Of a DNA stretch of 64,000 bases, positions 1-7,819 are shown one piece after another. Source of the DNA: an uncultured Dehalococcoidia bacterium (GTDB lineage: Bacteria > Chloroflexota > Dehalococcoidia > Lucifugimonadales > UBA3495). Below the pieces are notes generated by a model. That model was given only the letters and a program-made list of their open reading frames with translations, did not search any database and was not told the DNA's origin. The stretch lies in NCBI GenBank assembly GCA_958296225.1, contig OY282456.1, forward strand, positions 2,046,001-2,110,000, in the 5' to 3' direction. Both the position numbers and the translations under genes were made by a program. The first letter of the stretch is position 1, and each line of letters opens with the position of its first letter.

Positions 1-87
1 GACGGCGGCCTGGACGATGTGGCGCTGCTCCTGGACAGGCTGGCGCCGCTGGGGGATGGTAGGCATATCCCCGGCCAGGGCGGGTAA
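1..87 (+). CDS. 3' end of an unidentified upstream gene (partial)
   Basis: Frame 1 is open from the window edge to a TAA at 85-87 and reads 28 residues (ending RHIPGQGG). The start lies outside the window, so no family can be named. It stops 16 bases before the next start at 104, in the same direction, which fits an operon. It could be a chance open frame. Confidence 0.35.
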   Translation, partial: DGGLDDVALLLDRLAPLGDGRHIPGQGG

Positions 88-103
88 CAAAGGCTACGAT
101 TTT

Positions 104-619
104 ATGATAGAGTTCGTGACAGGCAATTGGGGCAGTTTGGCCAGCGTAGTAGGGGTATTCGTTTCATTAGCCGGTCTCAGCTGGGCTATCCGTGAGGCGC
201 GGCGCGCACGCTCCGCGGCACAGGCAGCGCGTGCAGCGGCCAGCGAAACCCGCAGCTACATCGCGCGCCATTTGCAGGTAGTAGATTTACAACGCGCCAT
301 AGCCCTAATCCAACGCATCAAGCTCTTACATGACAGCGACCGGTGGGAGACGGCTATGGAGCAGTACCAGCCGCTGCGAGCAATGCTCGCAGATATTATT
401 GCCCGCTGCCCTGAGCACCAACCCGAGATTCGCGGAAAACTGGCCACCGCTAGGAGGCTTGTCGGAAGAACGGAAAATTTCGTTGGCGAGCGCGTCAGGG
501 AAGGCATTGAGGAAAGCCATAGGTCGCGGCTGAATCGGAGATTGAACCGGATACAGAGCAACCTAGAAGAGCTGGCCAGTGATATGGGCTTTGGTGATTC
601 GCAAGGAGAGGCGAGATGA
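104..619 (+). CDS. Membrane-anchored coiled-coil protein, function unknown
   Basis: A 171-residue protein. Residues 8-28 are a single hydrophobic segment, followed by an Ala/Arg-rich helical stretch (EARRARSAAQAARAAASE) and further charged helices, so a short N-terminal membrane anchor with a cytoplasmic coiled coil is likely. The frame is open upstream to 17, but the ATG at 104 places the hydrophobic segment at the N-terminus and was chosen for that reason. Its stop overlaps the start of the next gene by four bases (ATGA), so the two are probably co-translated. I do not recognise a family. Confidence 0.6.
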   Translation: MIEFVTGNWGSLASVVGVFVSLAGLSWAIREARRARSAAQAARAAASETRSYIARHLQVVDLQRAIALIQRIKLLHDSDRWETAMEQYQPLRAMLADIIARCPEHQPEIRGKLATARRLVGRTENFVGERVREGIEESHRSRLNRRLNRIQSNLEELASDMGFGDSQGEAR

Positions 620-981
620 ACGATCTTGACAAAATATTGGAAGGATTGGTCAGGCGAACCGCTGACGGAAAATTGCAATGGAGCCGTTCCGTGCCCAGCG
701 GAGAATTCGTGACCTCCATAGACGCAATTTCAATTGTGATACGGGATCCGAGCGAGGGCCTCACCTTTGGTTCCGGCCGCTATCAACTCGCAATTTTTGA
801 CGACGAGGATGACGCAGTCGCGGTTTTAGAGTCCGACGGCCTCTTTAAGTCAGTCCCGAATGACCGGCGCGCAACCCCTGACCAAACCACCCAGCTAGGG
901 CACCTGTACGAACTGGCGCGCCGTTCCGCGCTTAACACTCAGGCTACTTTGGAGAAACTGGCCAAAGCCCTCGAAGCCTAG
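616..981 (+). CDS. Hypothetical protein, 121 aa
   Basis: A small acidic soluble protein without signal peptide or membrane segment. A clear ribosome site (AGGAG, 7 bases upstream) precedes the ATG at 616, and the start overlaps the stop of the membrane-anchored protein before it, so the pair behaves as a two-gene operon. The middle is beta-strand-like with an acidic run (DDEDDAVAVLESD) and the end is helical. No catalytic motif is visible and no family is recognised. Base composition is lower in GC than the metabolic genes nearby. Confidence 0.6.
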   Translation: MNDLDKILEGLVRRTADGKLQWSRSVPSGEFVTSIDAISIVIRDPSEGLTFGSGRYQLAIFDDEDDAVAVLESDGLFKSVPNDRRATPDQTTQLGHLYELARRSALNTQATLEKLAKALEA

Positions 982-1056
982 CCGGAACCCCGGAACCGAA
1001 CCCGGCTGAACCCGTGCTGCGGACGCGCCCGCGCCGTCCCGAGGGTAAAGCCAGCT

Positions 1057-2445
1057 GTGGCGAACCTAATGGCGAATTTTGCCGACAAGACCATCTGGAC
1101 GGGCGACAACCTGGACATTTTGCGGGGCCTTAACTCCGCGTCGGTTGACCTTATCTATCTTGACCCGCCCTTCAACTCCAACCGCAACTACGCCGCGCCC
1201 GTGGGCAGCGTTGCCGCCGGGGCCGCTTTCAAGGATACCTGGACTCTCTCCGACCTGGACGTGGCCTGGATGGGGCTGATTGCCGATGAACAGCCGGCGA
1301 TATACAAGACTCTGGAGGCCGCCGGCCTGACCTACGGCAAGGGGATGCAGTCTTACCTCTGCATGATGGCAGTGCGGCTGCTGGAAATGCGGCGGGCGCT
1401 GAAGGATACCGGGTCAATCTATCTGCACTGCGACCCTACCGCCAGCCACTACCTCAAGTTGCTGATGGACAGCATCTATGGACAGGGCAACTTTCGTAAC
1501 GAAATTATCTGGCGGCGCACTAATGCAAAGGGTTTGGCCTTCAGGGGGTATCCAAAGAACGCCGACCTTCTCCTCTATTACAGCATCTCGGATAACTTCA
1601 CCTGGAACCGACCGTTTCTCCCCCATAACCCTGCCTATGTGGACAAGTTCTATCGCCACATCGAGCCTAATACCGGGCGTCGTTATCGCTTGGGAGACCT
1701 TACTAATCCAAACCGGGACCGCCCTAATCTGACTTATGAATGGAACGGCCATACCCGTGTCTGGCGGTGGACAAAAGAGCGGATGCAGGAAGCGCACGAT
1801 AACGGAATAGTTCATTATTCATCAACCGGTCTCGCTAGTCAGAAACGTTATCTTGACGAGATGCAGGGCATCCCCGTCGATACGATTTGGGACGACGTGC
1901 AACCCATTCAAGCCCAATCCAAAGAGCGTGTCGGCTACCCCACGCAGAAACCGTTAGCCCTGCTGGAACGCATCATCAGCGCATCGTCCAATCCCGGCGA
2001 TGTGGTGCTGGACCCGTTCTGCGGGTGCGCCACCGCCTGCGTGGCCGCCGAGCAGCTGGGCCGGCGCTGGATTGGCATTGACATTTCGCCCAAAGCGGTT
2101 GAGCTGGTGAATATGCGCTTGCAGCAGGCGATGGGCGACCTGTTTCACAACCGGCTGGTGACGGCCCGGACGGATATACCCCGGCGCACCGACATTGAGG
2201 CGCCCCGGCCCTATCGCCAGAACAAGCACGTCCTCTTTGGGCAGCAGGAAGGCCGGTGCCGGGGCTGCCGCTCCGCCTTTGAGTTCCGCCACCTGGAGGT
2301 TGACCACATCATCCCGCAGTCGGGCGGGGGCACCGACCACATTGAGAACCTGCAACTGCTGTGCGGCCACTGCAACCGGGTCAAGGGGGACCGGCCGCAG
2401 GAGTACCTGATGGCGCGGCTGCGGGAGATGGGGATGGCGGCGTAG
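1057..2445 (+). CDS. DNA methyltransferase (beta class) fused to a C-terminal HNH endonuclease domain
   Basis: A 462-residue bifunctional protein. The catalytic DPPF motif (motif IV) is at residues 36-39, and the SAM-binding DPFCGCATA segment (motif I) is near 319, preceded by YPTQKP near 294. This IV-before-I order is that of beta-class site-specific N6-adenine or N4-cytosine methyltransferases. From about residue 387 a canonical HNH domain follows: CRGC (401-404), VDHIIP (from 418), N-x-QLLC-x2-CN and KGD. Methylation and cleavage could therefore reside in one chain, as in single-polypeptide R-M enzymes; this is inference. The start is GTG at 1057; ATG at 1069 is an alternative. The HNH part recurs nearly identically in the gene at 3268-3642. 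Confidence 0.88.
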   Translation: MANLMANFADKTIWTGDNLDILRGLNSASVDLIYLDPPFNSNRNYAAPVGSVAAGAAFKDTWTLSDLDVAWMGLIADEQPAIYKTLEAAGLTYGKGMQSYLCMMAVRLLEMRRALKDTGSIYLHCDPTASHYLKLLMDSIYGQGNFRNEIIWRRTNAKGLAFRGYPKNADLLLYYSISDNFTWNRPFLPHNPAYVDKFYRHIEPNTGRRYRLGDLTNPNRDRPNLTYEWNGHTRVWRWTKERMQEAHDNGIVHYSSTGLASQKRYLDEMQGIPVDTIWDDVQPIQAQSKERVGYPTQKPLALLERIISASSNPGDVVLDPFCGCATACVAAEQLGRRWIGIDISPKAVELVNMRLQQAMGDLFHNRLVTARTDIPRRTDIEAPRPYRQNKHVLFGQQEGRCRGCRSAFEFRHLEVDHIIPQSGGGTDHIENLQLLCGHCNRVKGDRPQEYLMARLREMGMAA

Positions 2446-2482
2446 TGAACGATGCCACCCGCGAAAGGGAGAACGACAACTT

Positions 2483-2689
2483 ATGAAAAGCGTAGCGGAA
2501 ATTCAGCAAGCCATCCTGGCCCTCCCCAAATCGGACTACGCCCAATTAAGCCGCTGGTTCCACGAACTGGACTGGGAGCAGTGGGATGTGGAGATAGCGG
2601 AAGATGCCCACGCCGGAAAGTTGGACTTTCTGGCCGCAGAAGTATATGATGGTGTGGCTGCGGGAGATGGGGATGGCGGCGTAACGTGA
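2483..2689 (+). CDS. Antitoxin-like small protein with a replaced C-terminus
   Basis: Sixty-eight residues. The N-terminal 54 (beginning MKSVAEIQQAILALPKSDYA and including LDWEQWD and AGKLDFL) resemble small antitoxins that pair with RelE/ParE-type toxins. In that family the last residues are normally basic/helical; here they read YDGVAAGDGDGGVT. That tail is encoded by a copy of the 3' end of the HNH gene read in another frame, identical over 28 bases (2656-2683 equals 2417-2444). The gene is therefore probably a truncated antitoxin. No toxin gene follows. GGAGA precedes the ATG by 10 bases. Confidence 0.6.
   Translation: MKSVAEIQQAILALPKSDYAQLSRWFHELDWEQWDVEIAEDAHAGKLDFLAAEVYDGVAAGDGDGGVT
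2656..2683 (+). repeat. Third copy of the HNH gene 3' end
   Basis: Twenty-eight bases identical to the last bases of the methyltransferase-HNH gene (2417-2444) and nearly identical to the end of the second HNH gene. It lies out of frame inside the truncated antitoxin and marks a recombination junction. Confidence 0.85.
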
Positions 2690-2708
2690 ACCGACCGGGA
2701 ATGATAAG

Positions 2709-3278
2709 ATGGGAACGCTGGAAAGATTTGCGACCGCAATGCAAATTGTCTTTTATCTGTCGCCCTTGATTATCGCCCTGGTGACTTTCTTACTGGCGTG
2801 GTGGCGTTTCAGGGTGTTCAGAATCAGCGAGCCAGTCGTCAAAATAGACCTTCGGGTGACCAGCCGTCGGTGCAGCCCATCATATAATGCGCTAAACGCG
2901 GTAGCAGCGCTGACCAATACATCCCGGGTAGCGGTGCAAGTTATTCGATTGGAATGGCGGGTTTTCGTGCTGTCTCCCTACAGCGATGAAGAGGTGGAGA
3001 GCAAAATTAACGAGTATGAGCCTTACATGGCGGTAGATGGTTCACCGGTCGAGTTCCCTTGGAATGTCAACTATACTCTCTCACAGGCAAACCCTATGAT
3101 ATTTTTGGAACCCGGAGAGACGAACACCATTGGGATGAGTCTGGCAATACCGAATTGGATTGAAGCTATTGACGTGCTCATTGAGTTGGATAGTCCGCTG
3201 GGGCGGGAAGGCCCGGCCTTGTGCTGGGCGGCGCAGTGTCCACACGACATCAAGATGGAGGTTCCAAATGGCGATTAA
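2709..3278 (+). CDS. Single-pass membrane protein of unknown function
   Basis: A 189-residue protein whose residues 13-37 form one strong hydrophobic helix ([20 protein letters not shown]), followed by a soluble, beta-rich remainder with no recognised motif. The N-in/C-out or C-in orientation cannot be decided. It lies between the broken antitoxin and the second HNH gene and overlaps the latter by 11 bases (3268-3278). The junction of this gene with the HNH tail copy at 2656-2683 suggests it arrived as part of a unit that carried an HNH gene. The ribosome site is weak. Confidence 0.6.
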   Translation: MGTLERFATAMQIVFYLSPLIIALVTFLLAWWRFRVFRISEPVVKIDLRVTSRRCSPSYNALNAVAALTNTSRVAVQVIRLEWRVFVLSPYSDEEVESKINEYEPYMAVDGSPVEFPWNVNYTLSQANPMIFLEPGETNTIGMSLAIPNWIEAIDVLIELDSPLGREGPALCWAAQCPHDIKMEVPNGD

Positions 3279-3642
3279 ACCGAGGCGTGATAAGCCCCCG
3301 ACGGAAGGTCTGGTTGCCGGGATAACGTCGCTGAGATTGAAGAGCGCAGAAAAGCCGGCAAAACCGCCAAAGCTGCCGGCAAAACCGGGCGCAAGCGCTC
3401 GCCAACCAACTCGCCAGAACAAACACGTCCTCTTTGAGCAGCAGGAAGGCCGGTGCCGGGGCTGCCGCTCCGGCTTTGAGCTCCGCCACCTGGTGGTTGA
3501 CCACATCATCCCGCAGTCGGGCGGGGGCACCGACCACATTGAGAACCTGCAACTGCTGTGCGACCACTGCAACCAGGTCAAGGGCGACCGGACGCAGGAG
3601 TACCTGATGGCGCAGCTGCGGGAGATGGGGATAGCGGCGTAG
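3268..3642 (+). CDS. Stand-alone HNH endonuclease
   Basis: A 124-residue protein. Residues 1-48 are a basic Lys/Pro-rich linker ([12 protein letters not shown]) and 49-124 an HNH domain with CRGC, VDHIIP, N-x-QLLC-x2-CN and KGD. From 3413 to 3642 the DNA matches 2215-2445 of the methyltransferase-HNH gene with about a dozen substitutions, so one was copied from the other recently. The ATG at 3268 is chosen because the longer open frame upstream is antisense-free but lies inside the preceding membrane-protein gene. Expected role: metal-dependent DNA nicking or cleavage; whether it works with the neighbouring methyltransferase or as a mobile nuclease is open. Confidence 0.8.
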   Translation: MAIKPRRDKPPTEGLVAGITSLRLKSAEKPAKPPKLPAKPGASARQPTRQNKHVLFEQQEGRCRGCRSGFELRHLVVDHIIPQSGGGTDHIENLQLLCDHCNQVKGDRTQEYLMAQLREMGIAA

Positions 3643-3653
3643 TTGAAAATCCC

Positions 3654-3684
3654 TTGACAGAGAGCACTTCGCGAACGCTATACT
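3654..3684 (+). promoter_or_regulatory. Sigma-70-like promoter
   Basis: TTGACA at 3654-3659 and TATACT at 3679-3684 are separated by 19 bases (17 if GCTATA is taken as -10). The pair sits 50 bases before the first gene of a three-gene cassette, in an otherwise empty 90-base gap. Confidence 0.5.
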
Positions 3685-3734
3685 GGGCAGCCGCTTGAAT
3701 TGAGGATAACCTCTACATACCTAAGGAAATTGTA

Positions 3735-4052
3735 ATGGCTGAGCCCTTTGATTTTTACTCCGACGCTTTCACAATCACAACTACCCCTTGGGGCGCTAAC
3801 CTGAGCTTCCAATTGCGAGACGCTCATCCTGTCCCTCCATCCGACGGGGCGCCCGTTGAGCGGCCAACCCCACTTGGCACTATCCGGATGAGCAACGAAC
3901 ACTTGAAGGTGATGGTTTTCATGCTCATGCGCCAGATAAAGCGACAAGAAAATATGACTGGAGTACAGTTCGGGATTCCCATAGATGTCTTGAATCAGCT
4001 CGGGATACCCCGTGAAGATTGGGATGCACTCTGGACACTGGAAGGAGACTAA
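3735..4052 (+). CDS. Hypothetical protein, first gene of a small three-gene cassette
   Basis: A 105-residue soluble protein. Recognisable features are an N-terminal beta region (YSDAFTITTTPWGANLSFQL), a central GTIRMSNEHLKVMVFML segment and a C-terminal VPID-x-LNQLGI-PREDWD-like helix pair. It gives the impression of a conserved small family found as a neighbour of toxin-antitoxin-like genes, but I cannot name it. AAGGA precedes the ATG at 3735. The next gene starts one base after its stop. Confidence 0.6.
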   Translation: MAEPFDFYSDAFTITTTPWGANLSFQLRDAHPVPPSDGAPVERPTPLGTIRMSNEHLKVMVFMLMRQIKRQENMTGVQFGIPIDVLNQLGIPREDWDALWTLEGD

Positions 4053-4053
4053 A

Positions 4054-4455
4054 ATGACGACCGTAGGAACTCACCAGTTAATCATCGACACACACTCATG
4101 CCAAATCGATATACCAGCTACGTTACAATCCGGGACGGATTTGGCCGGTAAACCTGCCGCAAGTAAAGGGTTGTACCTCATTCCGGCCCAGCACACGTGG
4201 GACGGCTGTTGGGAATTGACTGGCGACCTCCTGATTGAGATTCAGACTTCTTGGGAGGAAGTGCTGGCCATTACCTATTTGACGCTTCAGGAGTATGGAG
4301 CGGGTACTTCATTTGAAAATGCGGTGCAGGACCTTCTGACGTCTTTGTCCGAATATCGTGAGTCTTTGGAAGAACGTGAAGAGAGGCTAGGCGCCCCTGC
4401 CATTGCCGACCTGGAAAAACTTCGCAGTCTGATTCGCCGACGGCCTCAAAAGTAG
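4054..4455 (+). CDS. Putative antitoxin-like protein of a small cassette
   Basis: A 133-residue acidic protein. The first half is beta-rich with a WELTGDLLIEI strand; the second half (GTSFENAVQDLLTSLSEYRE) is strongly helical and charged. The layout, a small sheet followed by 'x-SFENAVQDLL', recalls HicB-like antitoxins, in which a glycine/threonine turn and an A-x-x-L helix follow the sheet. This is a pattern resemblance, not a family assignment. The ATG at 4054 has AAGGAG upstream; the frame extends to 4012 but would overlap the previous gene. The next gene starts one base after its stop. Confidence 0.55.
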   Translation: MTTVGTHQLIIDTHSCQIDIPATLQSGTDLAGKPAASKGLYLIPAQHTWDGCWELTGDLLIEIQTSWEEVLAITYLTLQEYGAGTSFENAVQDLLTSLSEYRESLEEREERLGAPAIADLEKLRSLIRRRPQK

Positions 4456-4456
4456 C

Positions 4457-4723
4457 ATGGACGTTAGGGAATTACAAAGAGCTTTGAGGCGCAAGCTAGG
4501 AGCGGTCGAGGATAGACGCAGCAACCATGTTTTTCTGTGGGTGGAAATTGATGGTCGAGAGTACCGGGCCGCGAAGTACTCTCACTCAACTCGCGGACAA
4601 CTGCCGGAATTCATCGTCTCTGATGCGGCCAACCGACTGAAGCTGAGTAGAGCGGAATTTGATAACCTGGTTGATTGCCCGCTCACGGGGGAAGCGTTTC
4701 GAGATTTGTGGGAGACTCGCTAA
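4457..4723 (+). CDS. Putative small toxin-like protein (HicA-like layout)
   Basis: An 88-residue basic protein directly after the antitoxin-like gene. It has an N-terminal helix (VRELQRALRRKLGA), a short beta hairpin (HVFLWVEIDGREY), a SHSTRG turn and a C-terminal helix ending CPLTGEAFRDLW. The size, position and helix-hairpin-(K/S)HS layout fit a HicA-type RNA-binding toxin. The catalytic His of HicA is usually in a GSHH-like turn; the only comparable site here is NH at 23-24 or SHS at 42-44. Function is inferred with low certainty. Confidence 0.5.
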   Translation: MDVRELQRALRRKLGAVEDRRSNHVFLWVEIDGREYRAAKYSHSTRGQLPEFIVSDAANRLKLSRAEFDNLVDCPLTGEAFRDLWETR

Positions 4724-4789
4724 TCCACCGATGGCGGATAGAGAGCAGCAAGCTACCACTTGACAAAGTAGCGCGGGCCAAGCGTTAGC

Positions 4790-6205
4790 TCAATCCGTTG
4801 CCTGATACGCCGCATCCAGTATCTCCACCACGTGCCGCACCTGCGTCGCGGCGCCGGCGTTCTGCAATCCCTGCTGGAGCTGGGCGATGCAGCCGGGGTT
4901 GGCGGAGGCGATGATTGCCGCGCCGGTGGCCAGGGCGTTGCCTACTTTGCGCTGCTGCAATCGTTGGGACATTTCCGGCTGGATTAGTGAATAGAAGCCG
5001 GCGGAGCCGCAGCACAGGGATGATTCGGCCATTTCGGTAAGGTGCAGGCCGGGGATGCTGCGGAGCACCTGGCGGGGCGCGTTGGTGATGCGCTGGGCGT
5101 GGGCCAGGTGGCATGGGTCTTGCAGCGTTACCCGGCAGGGGTAGTCGGCTTGCGGCGGGTCCAGCGGCAGCGCGGCCAGAAACTCGGTGATGTCCTGGGT
5201 GTTGGCGGCGAACTCCCGGGCGGCGTCGGCATAGTCGGGGTCGTTGCGCAGCAGGTCGCCGTACTCTTTCATTGAGGAACCGCAGCCCGCCGATGCGGTT
5301 ATGATGACGTCAACGCCGGCGTTGCGAAAGGCGTCAATGTTGCGGCGGGCCAGCTGACGGCCCAGGTCAAGGTCGCCGGCGTGGAGGTTGAGCGCGCCGC
5401 AGCAGCCCTGCGCCGGCGGCACGGCCACATCGCAGCCGTTGCGTTGCAGGACGCGCACGGCGGCCCGCATGGCGTCGCCCTGCATCAGGGGCATCACGCA
5501 GCCCGACAGCAGGCCGACGGTCAGGCGCCGCTCGCCGTGGGCCGGATAGACCTGGCGGCGAGGGCCGAAAAACTGCGCGCCCATCACCGGCATCTGCGCT
5601 TCCATCTGGGCCAGGCTGCCGGGCAGCAGTCGCAGCAGGCGGGATTTGCGAACCAGCGATTGCAGCCCCGACCGCCGGTAGAAACGCATCAGACGGCCGG
5701 CGGCGCGCAACCGCCGGTTATGGGGCAGCGCGGCCCGCAGGAACAGGCGCGACAGCCGGCTCAATTCGGCGCTTTGCAGCCGGCGCTCCTGCACTTGCGC
5801 CCGCGTGTGTTCCATCAGGCGGCCATAAGGCACGCCCGACGGACAGACGGCCTCGCAAGCCCGGCACTGCAAGCACAGCTCCCAGTGGGACACCAGGCGG
5901 TCGCTGATGCCCGTCCGCCCCTCGTGGACGGCTTTCATCAGGGCGATGCGGCCCCGCGGCGATTCGGCCTCCAGCCGGGTTTCCACGTAGGTAGGGCAAG
6001 CACTGAGGCACAGGCCACAATGGACGCAGCGGTACAAGTCCGCTGCGGCGGGAGCGTCCGCGCCGGCGAAACCCGGCCCGTCGTTCAGTGAACCCGTAGA
6101 GGGAACGCCATAGGGGAACCCGTGCCCGGCGTGACCGGTCAAGGGCTCGGGGCTGCCTCCGGCGGGAAAAGGGGCGTCCGCCGGCTGCTCCGGGCGGGCG
6201 GCCAT
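4790..6205 (-). CDS. glcF: Glycolate oxidase iron-sulfur subunit (GlcF)
   Basis: A 471-residue electron-transfer subunit of a membrane-associated glycolate/D-lactate-type dehydrogenase. Two ferredoxin-type 4Fe-4S motifs are visible: CVHCGLCLSACP (Cys 60, 63, 66, 70) and CLQCRACEAVCP (Cys 111, 114, 117, 121). Two cysteine-rich CCG domains follow (GCCGALNLHAG and SSLCCGSAGFYS), as in GlcF/LldE proteins. The start is the ATG at 6205, which overlaps the glcE stop (ATGA); the longer upstream frame lies inside glcE. It passes electrons from the FAD subunits to the respiratory chain. It is the last gene of the glc set. Confidence 0.9.
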   Translation of the reverse strand: MAARPEQPADAPFPAGGSPEPLTGHAGHGFPYGVPSTGSLNDGPGFAGADAPAAADLYRCVHCGLCLSACPTYVETRLEAESPRGRIALMKAVHEGRTGISDRLVSHWELCLQCRACEAVCPSGVPYGRLMEHTRAQVQERRLQSAELSRLSRLFLRAALPHNRRLRAAGRLMRFYRRSGLQSLVRKSRLLRLLPGSLAQMEAQMPVMGAQFFGPRRQVYPAHGERRLTVGLLSGCVMPLMQGDAMRAAVRVLQRNGCDVAVPPAQGCCGALNLHAGDLDLGRQLARRNIDAFRNAGVDVIITASAGCGSSMKEYGDLLRNDPDYADAAREFAANTQDITEFLAALPLDPPQADYPCRVTLQDPCHLAHAQRITNAPRQVLRSIPGLHLTEMAESSLCCGSAGFYSLIQPEMSQRLQQRKVGNALATGAAIIASANPGCIAQLQQGLQNAGAATQVRHVVEILDAAYQATD

Positions 6206-7536
6206 CACAACCCTCCGATAAAACGGCCGGGGTTGAGTATGTTGTCCGGGTCGAATTGCTGTTTGAGACGGCGCATTATAGTTATTCCTGATGGTTGAGT
6301 ACCCCAAACGTCGATGTGGCTGCGGGCCGCCGCCGGGCAGCGTTCCACGATGGCGTCGCCGCCCAATGATACCGCAGCCGCCTGGATTTGGCGCAGTCCG
6401 GCCGCCAGTTCCGCCGGCTCAATATGCAGAAAGTCGTTCCACCACAGCAGCCGTCCGCCACCGAAACCCACGTCTGCGACGATGGCCGGCGGCGAATCCA
6501 CCAGGTCAATTTGGCCCAACGCCAGTATATCATCCAGCGCCGCCGGCGGCGCGTTGACGCGGACGCATACCGCCGGGGGCGCGGCCGGGTCGGCCGGCAA
6601 GTCGGCCAGCGCGGTAATCAGGCTAACGGCGTCATCGCCGCGCGCGATGGCCAATGACCCGGCGGCGCGGCCCCACAACGCCGCAGTATCGTTGACCCGC
6701 CGGTTCACCGAAGCCGGCCGGCCGGCCACGACGGCGATGGCGATGGCCCCACCAGCGTTGACCGGCGGCGGCGCAAGTCGCTGAGCCGCCGGTGCAGTGA
6801 GAATGTGCAACCCAAGGGGCGCGTAGTATTGCGACTGGAGGTTCCGGCCGGCGTCGGCCGCGGCGACGGTATCGGCAAAAGCGGCGACGATAACCGCCCA
6901 ATCGGTTGGCGCCGGCGCCAGCTTGAAAGTGGCTTCGGTGATAACGGCCAACGTCCCCATGGAACCCGTGTAGAGCCGGTTCAGGTCGTATCCGGTGACG
7001 TTTTTGACCACCTTGCCGCCGGCTTTGGTCGCGGTTCCGTCCGCGCCGACCACGCTGACGCCGATGAGCCAGTCGCGGGGCAGACCATAGGCGGCGCGCA
7101 ACGGCCCGCTGATGCCGGTAGCCAGCGTGCCGCCAATGGTGGCCCGCTGCGCCAGGGGGGCCGCTATTGGAACGTGCTTGCCATCCTGGGCCAGCGCGGC
7201 GTCAAGTTGTGCAATGGTCATACCGGCCTCAACGCTGACGGTGAGGTCGGCCGGCTGGAAATCGCGCAGCCGGTTCAGCCGGGTCAAGTCCAGGGCGATG
7301 CCGGGGCGCGCGGGATTGTTGCCCAGTTGGGCGAGAGTGCGGCCACCCGAAGGATAGACGGCGACGCCGCGGCGGTGCGCCCACGCCATCACGGCCGCCA
7401 CACCGTCGGCATCGGCGGGGCGCACGGCGGCCACGGGGACGAAGGATCCGATGGCATATTCGGGCAGCCGGGCCGCATCCACTACGGCCTCGGGGTCGAT
7501 AAGGGCGGCGAGTTGGACGGACACAGAATTGGACAT
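6205..7536 (-). CDS. glcE: Glycolate oxidase FAD-binding subunit (GlcE)
   Basis: A 443-residue FAD-linked oxidase of the PCMH (vanillyl-alcohol oxidase) fold. PSGGRTLAQLGNNP near residue 75 and GGTLATGISGPLR near 135 are the FAD pyrophosphate-binding segments, and the protein ends with the FDPDNILNPGRF signature of GlcD/GlcE proteins. It is shorter than GlcD, as usual for GlcE. I chose the ATG at 7536 (MSNSVSVQ); a GTG/ATG-like extension to 7584 overlaps the small ORF upstream. In most genomes glcE follows glcD directly; here a restriction-modification module separates them. Confidence 0.87.
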   Translation of the reverse strand: MSNSVSVQLAALIDPEAVVDAARLPEYAIGSFVPVAAVRPADADGVAAVMAWAHRRGVAVYPSGGRTLAQLGNNPARPGIALDLTRLNRLRDFQPADLTVSVEAGMTIAQLDAALAQDGKHVPIAAPLAQRATIGGTLATGISGPLRAAYGLPRDWLIGVSVVGADGTATKAGGKVVKNVTGYDLNRLYTGSMGTLAVITEATFKLAPAPTDWAVIVAAFADTVAAADAGRNLQSQYYAPLGLHILTAPAAQRLAPPPVNAGGAIAIAVVAGRPASVNRRVNDTAALWGRAAGSLAIARGDDAVSLITALADLPADPAAPPAVCVRVNAPPAALDDILALGQIDLVDSPPAIVADVGFGGGRLLWWNDFLHIEPAELAAGLRQIQAAAVSLGGDAIVERCPAAARSHIDVWGTQPSGITIMRRLKQQFDPDNILNPGRFIGGL

Positions 7537-7550
7537 AATAGTGAACCGAG

Positions 7551-7673
7551 CTACCCGCTCCGACCCTTTCGCGATGGTAACCACATTCCGACGATTAATC
7601 CCAGCATTGCCCCTAGCAAAAGTTTGATTAACCCGTCAGCTATTTCGATGAGACTACTCTGGGCGGGAGTCAA
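7551..7673 (-). CDS. Tiny membrane peptide, second of two in-frame ORFs
   Basis: Forty codons from TTG (7673) to TAG, with a hydrophobic stretch (LIKLLLGAMLGLIVGMWL) and a basic end (PSRKGRSG), which is a positive-inside membrane-peptide layout. It begins immediately after the TAA of the ORF upstream, in the same frame. Either it is re-initiated at the TTG, or both are parts of one decayed gene. Confidence 0.3.
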   Translation of the reverse strand: MTPAQSSLIEIADGLIKLLLGAMLGLIVGMWLPSRKGRSG

Positions 7674-7811
7674 TTAGTCCGCCAGGGTTAAGGTAATCCA
7701 CATCAGAAGCCCCATGCCTGTGAACAACATAGTGTACAAGGCAAACGGTATCCAGCGAGGGGTTAATCCTCTGCCGTTCAACGCCAGGAAGTGAATGTCC
7801 AGCCCCGCCAA
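7674..7811 (-). CDS. Tiny membrane peptide, first of two in-frame ORFs
   Basis: Forty-five codons from TTG (7811) to TAA, with a hydrophobic C-terminal helix (PFALYTMLFTGMGLLMWI). The gap between the restriction gene and glcE is otherwise empty, so these two frames are the only candidates there. No convincing ribosome site is seen. Real expression is uncertain. Confidence 0.3.
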   Translation of the reverse strand: MAGLDIHFLALNGRGLTPRWIPFALYTMLFTGMGLLMWITLTLAD

Positions 7812-7819
7812 TTGTTAAT

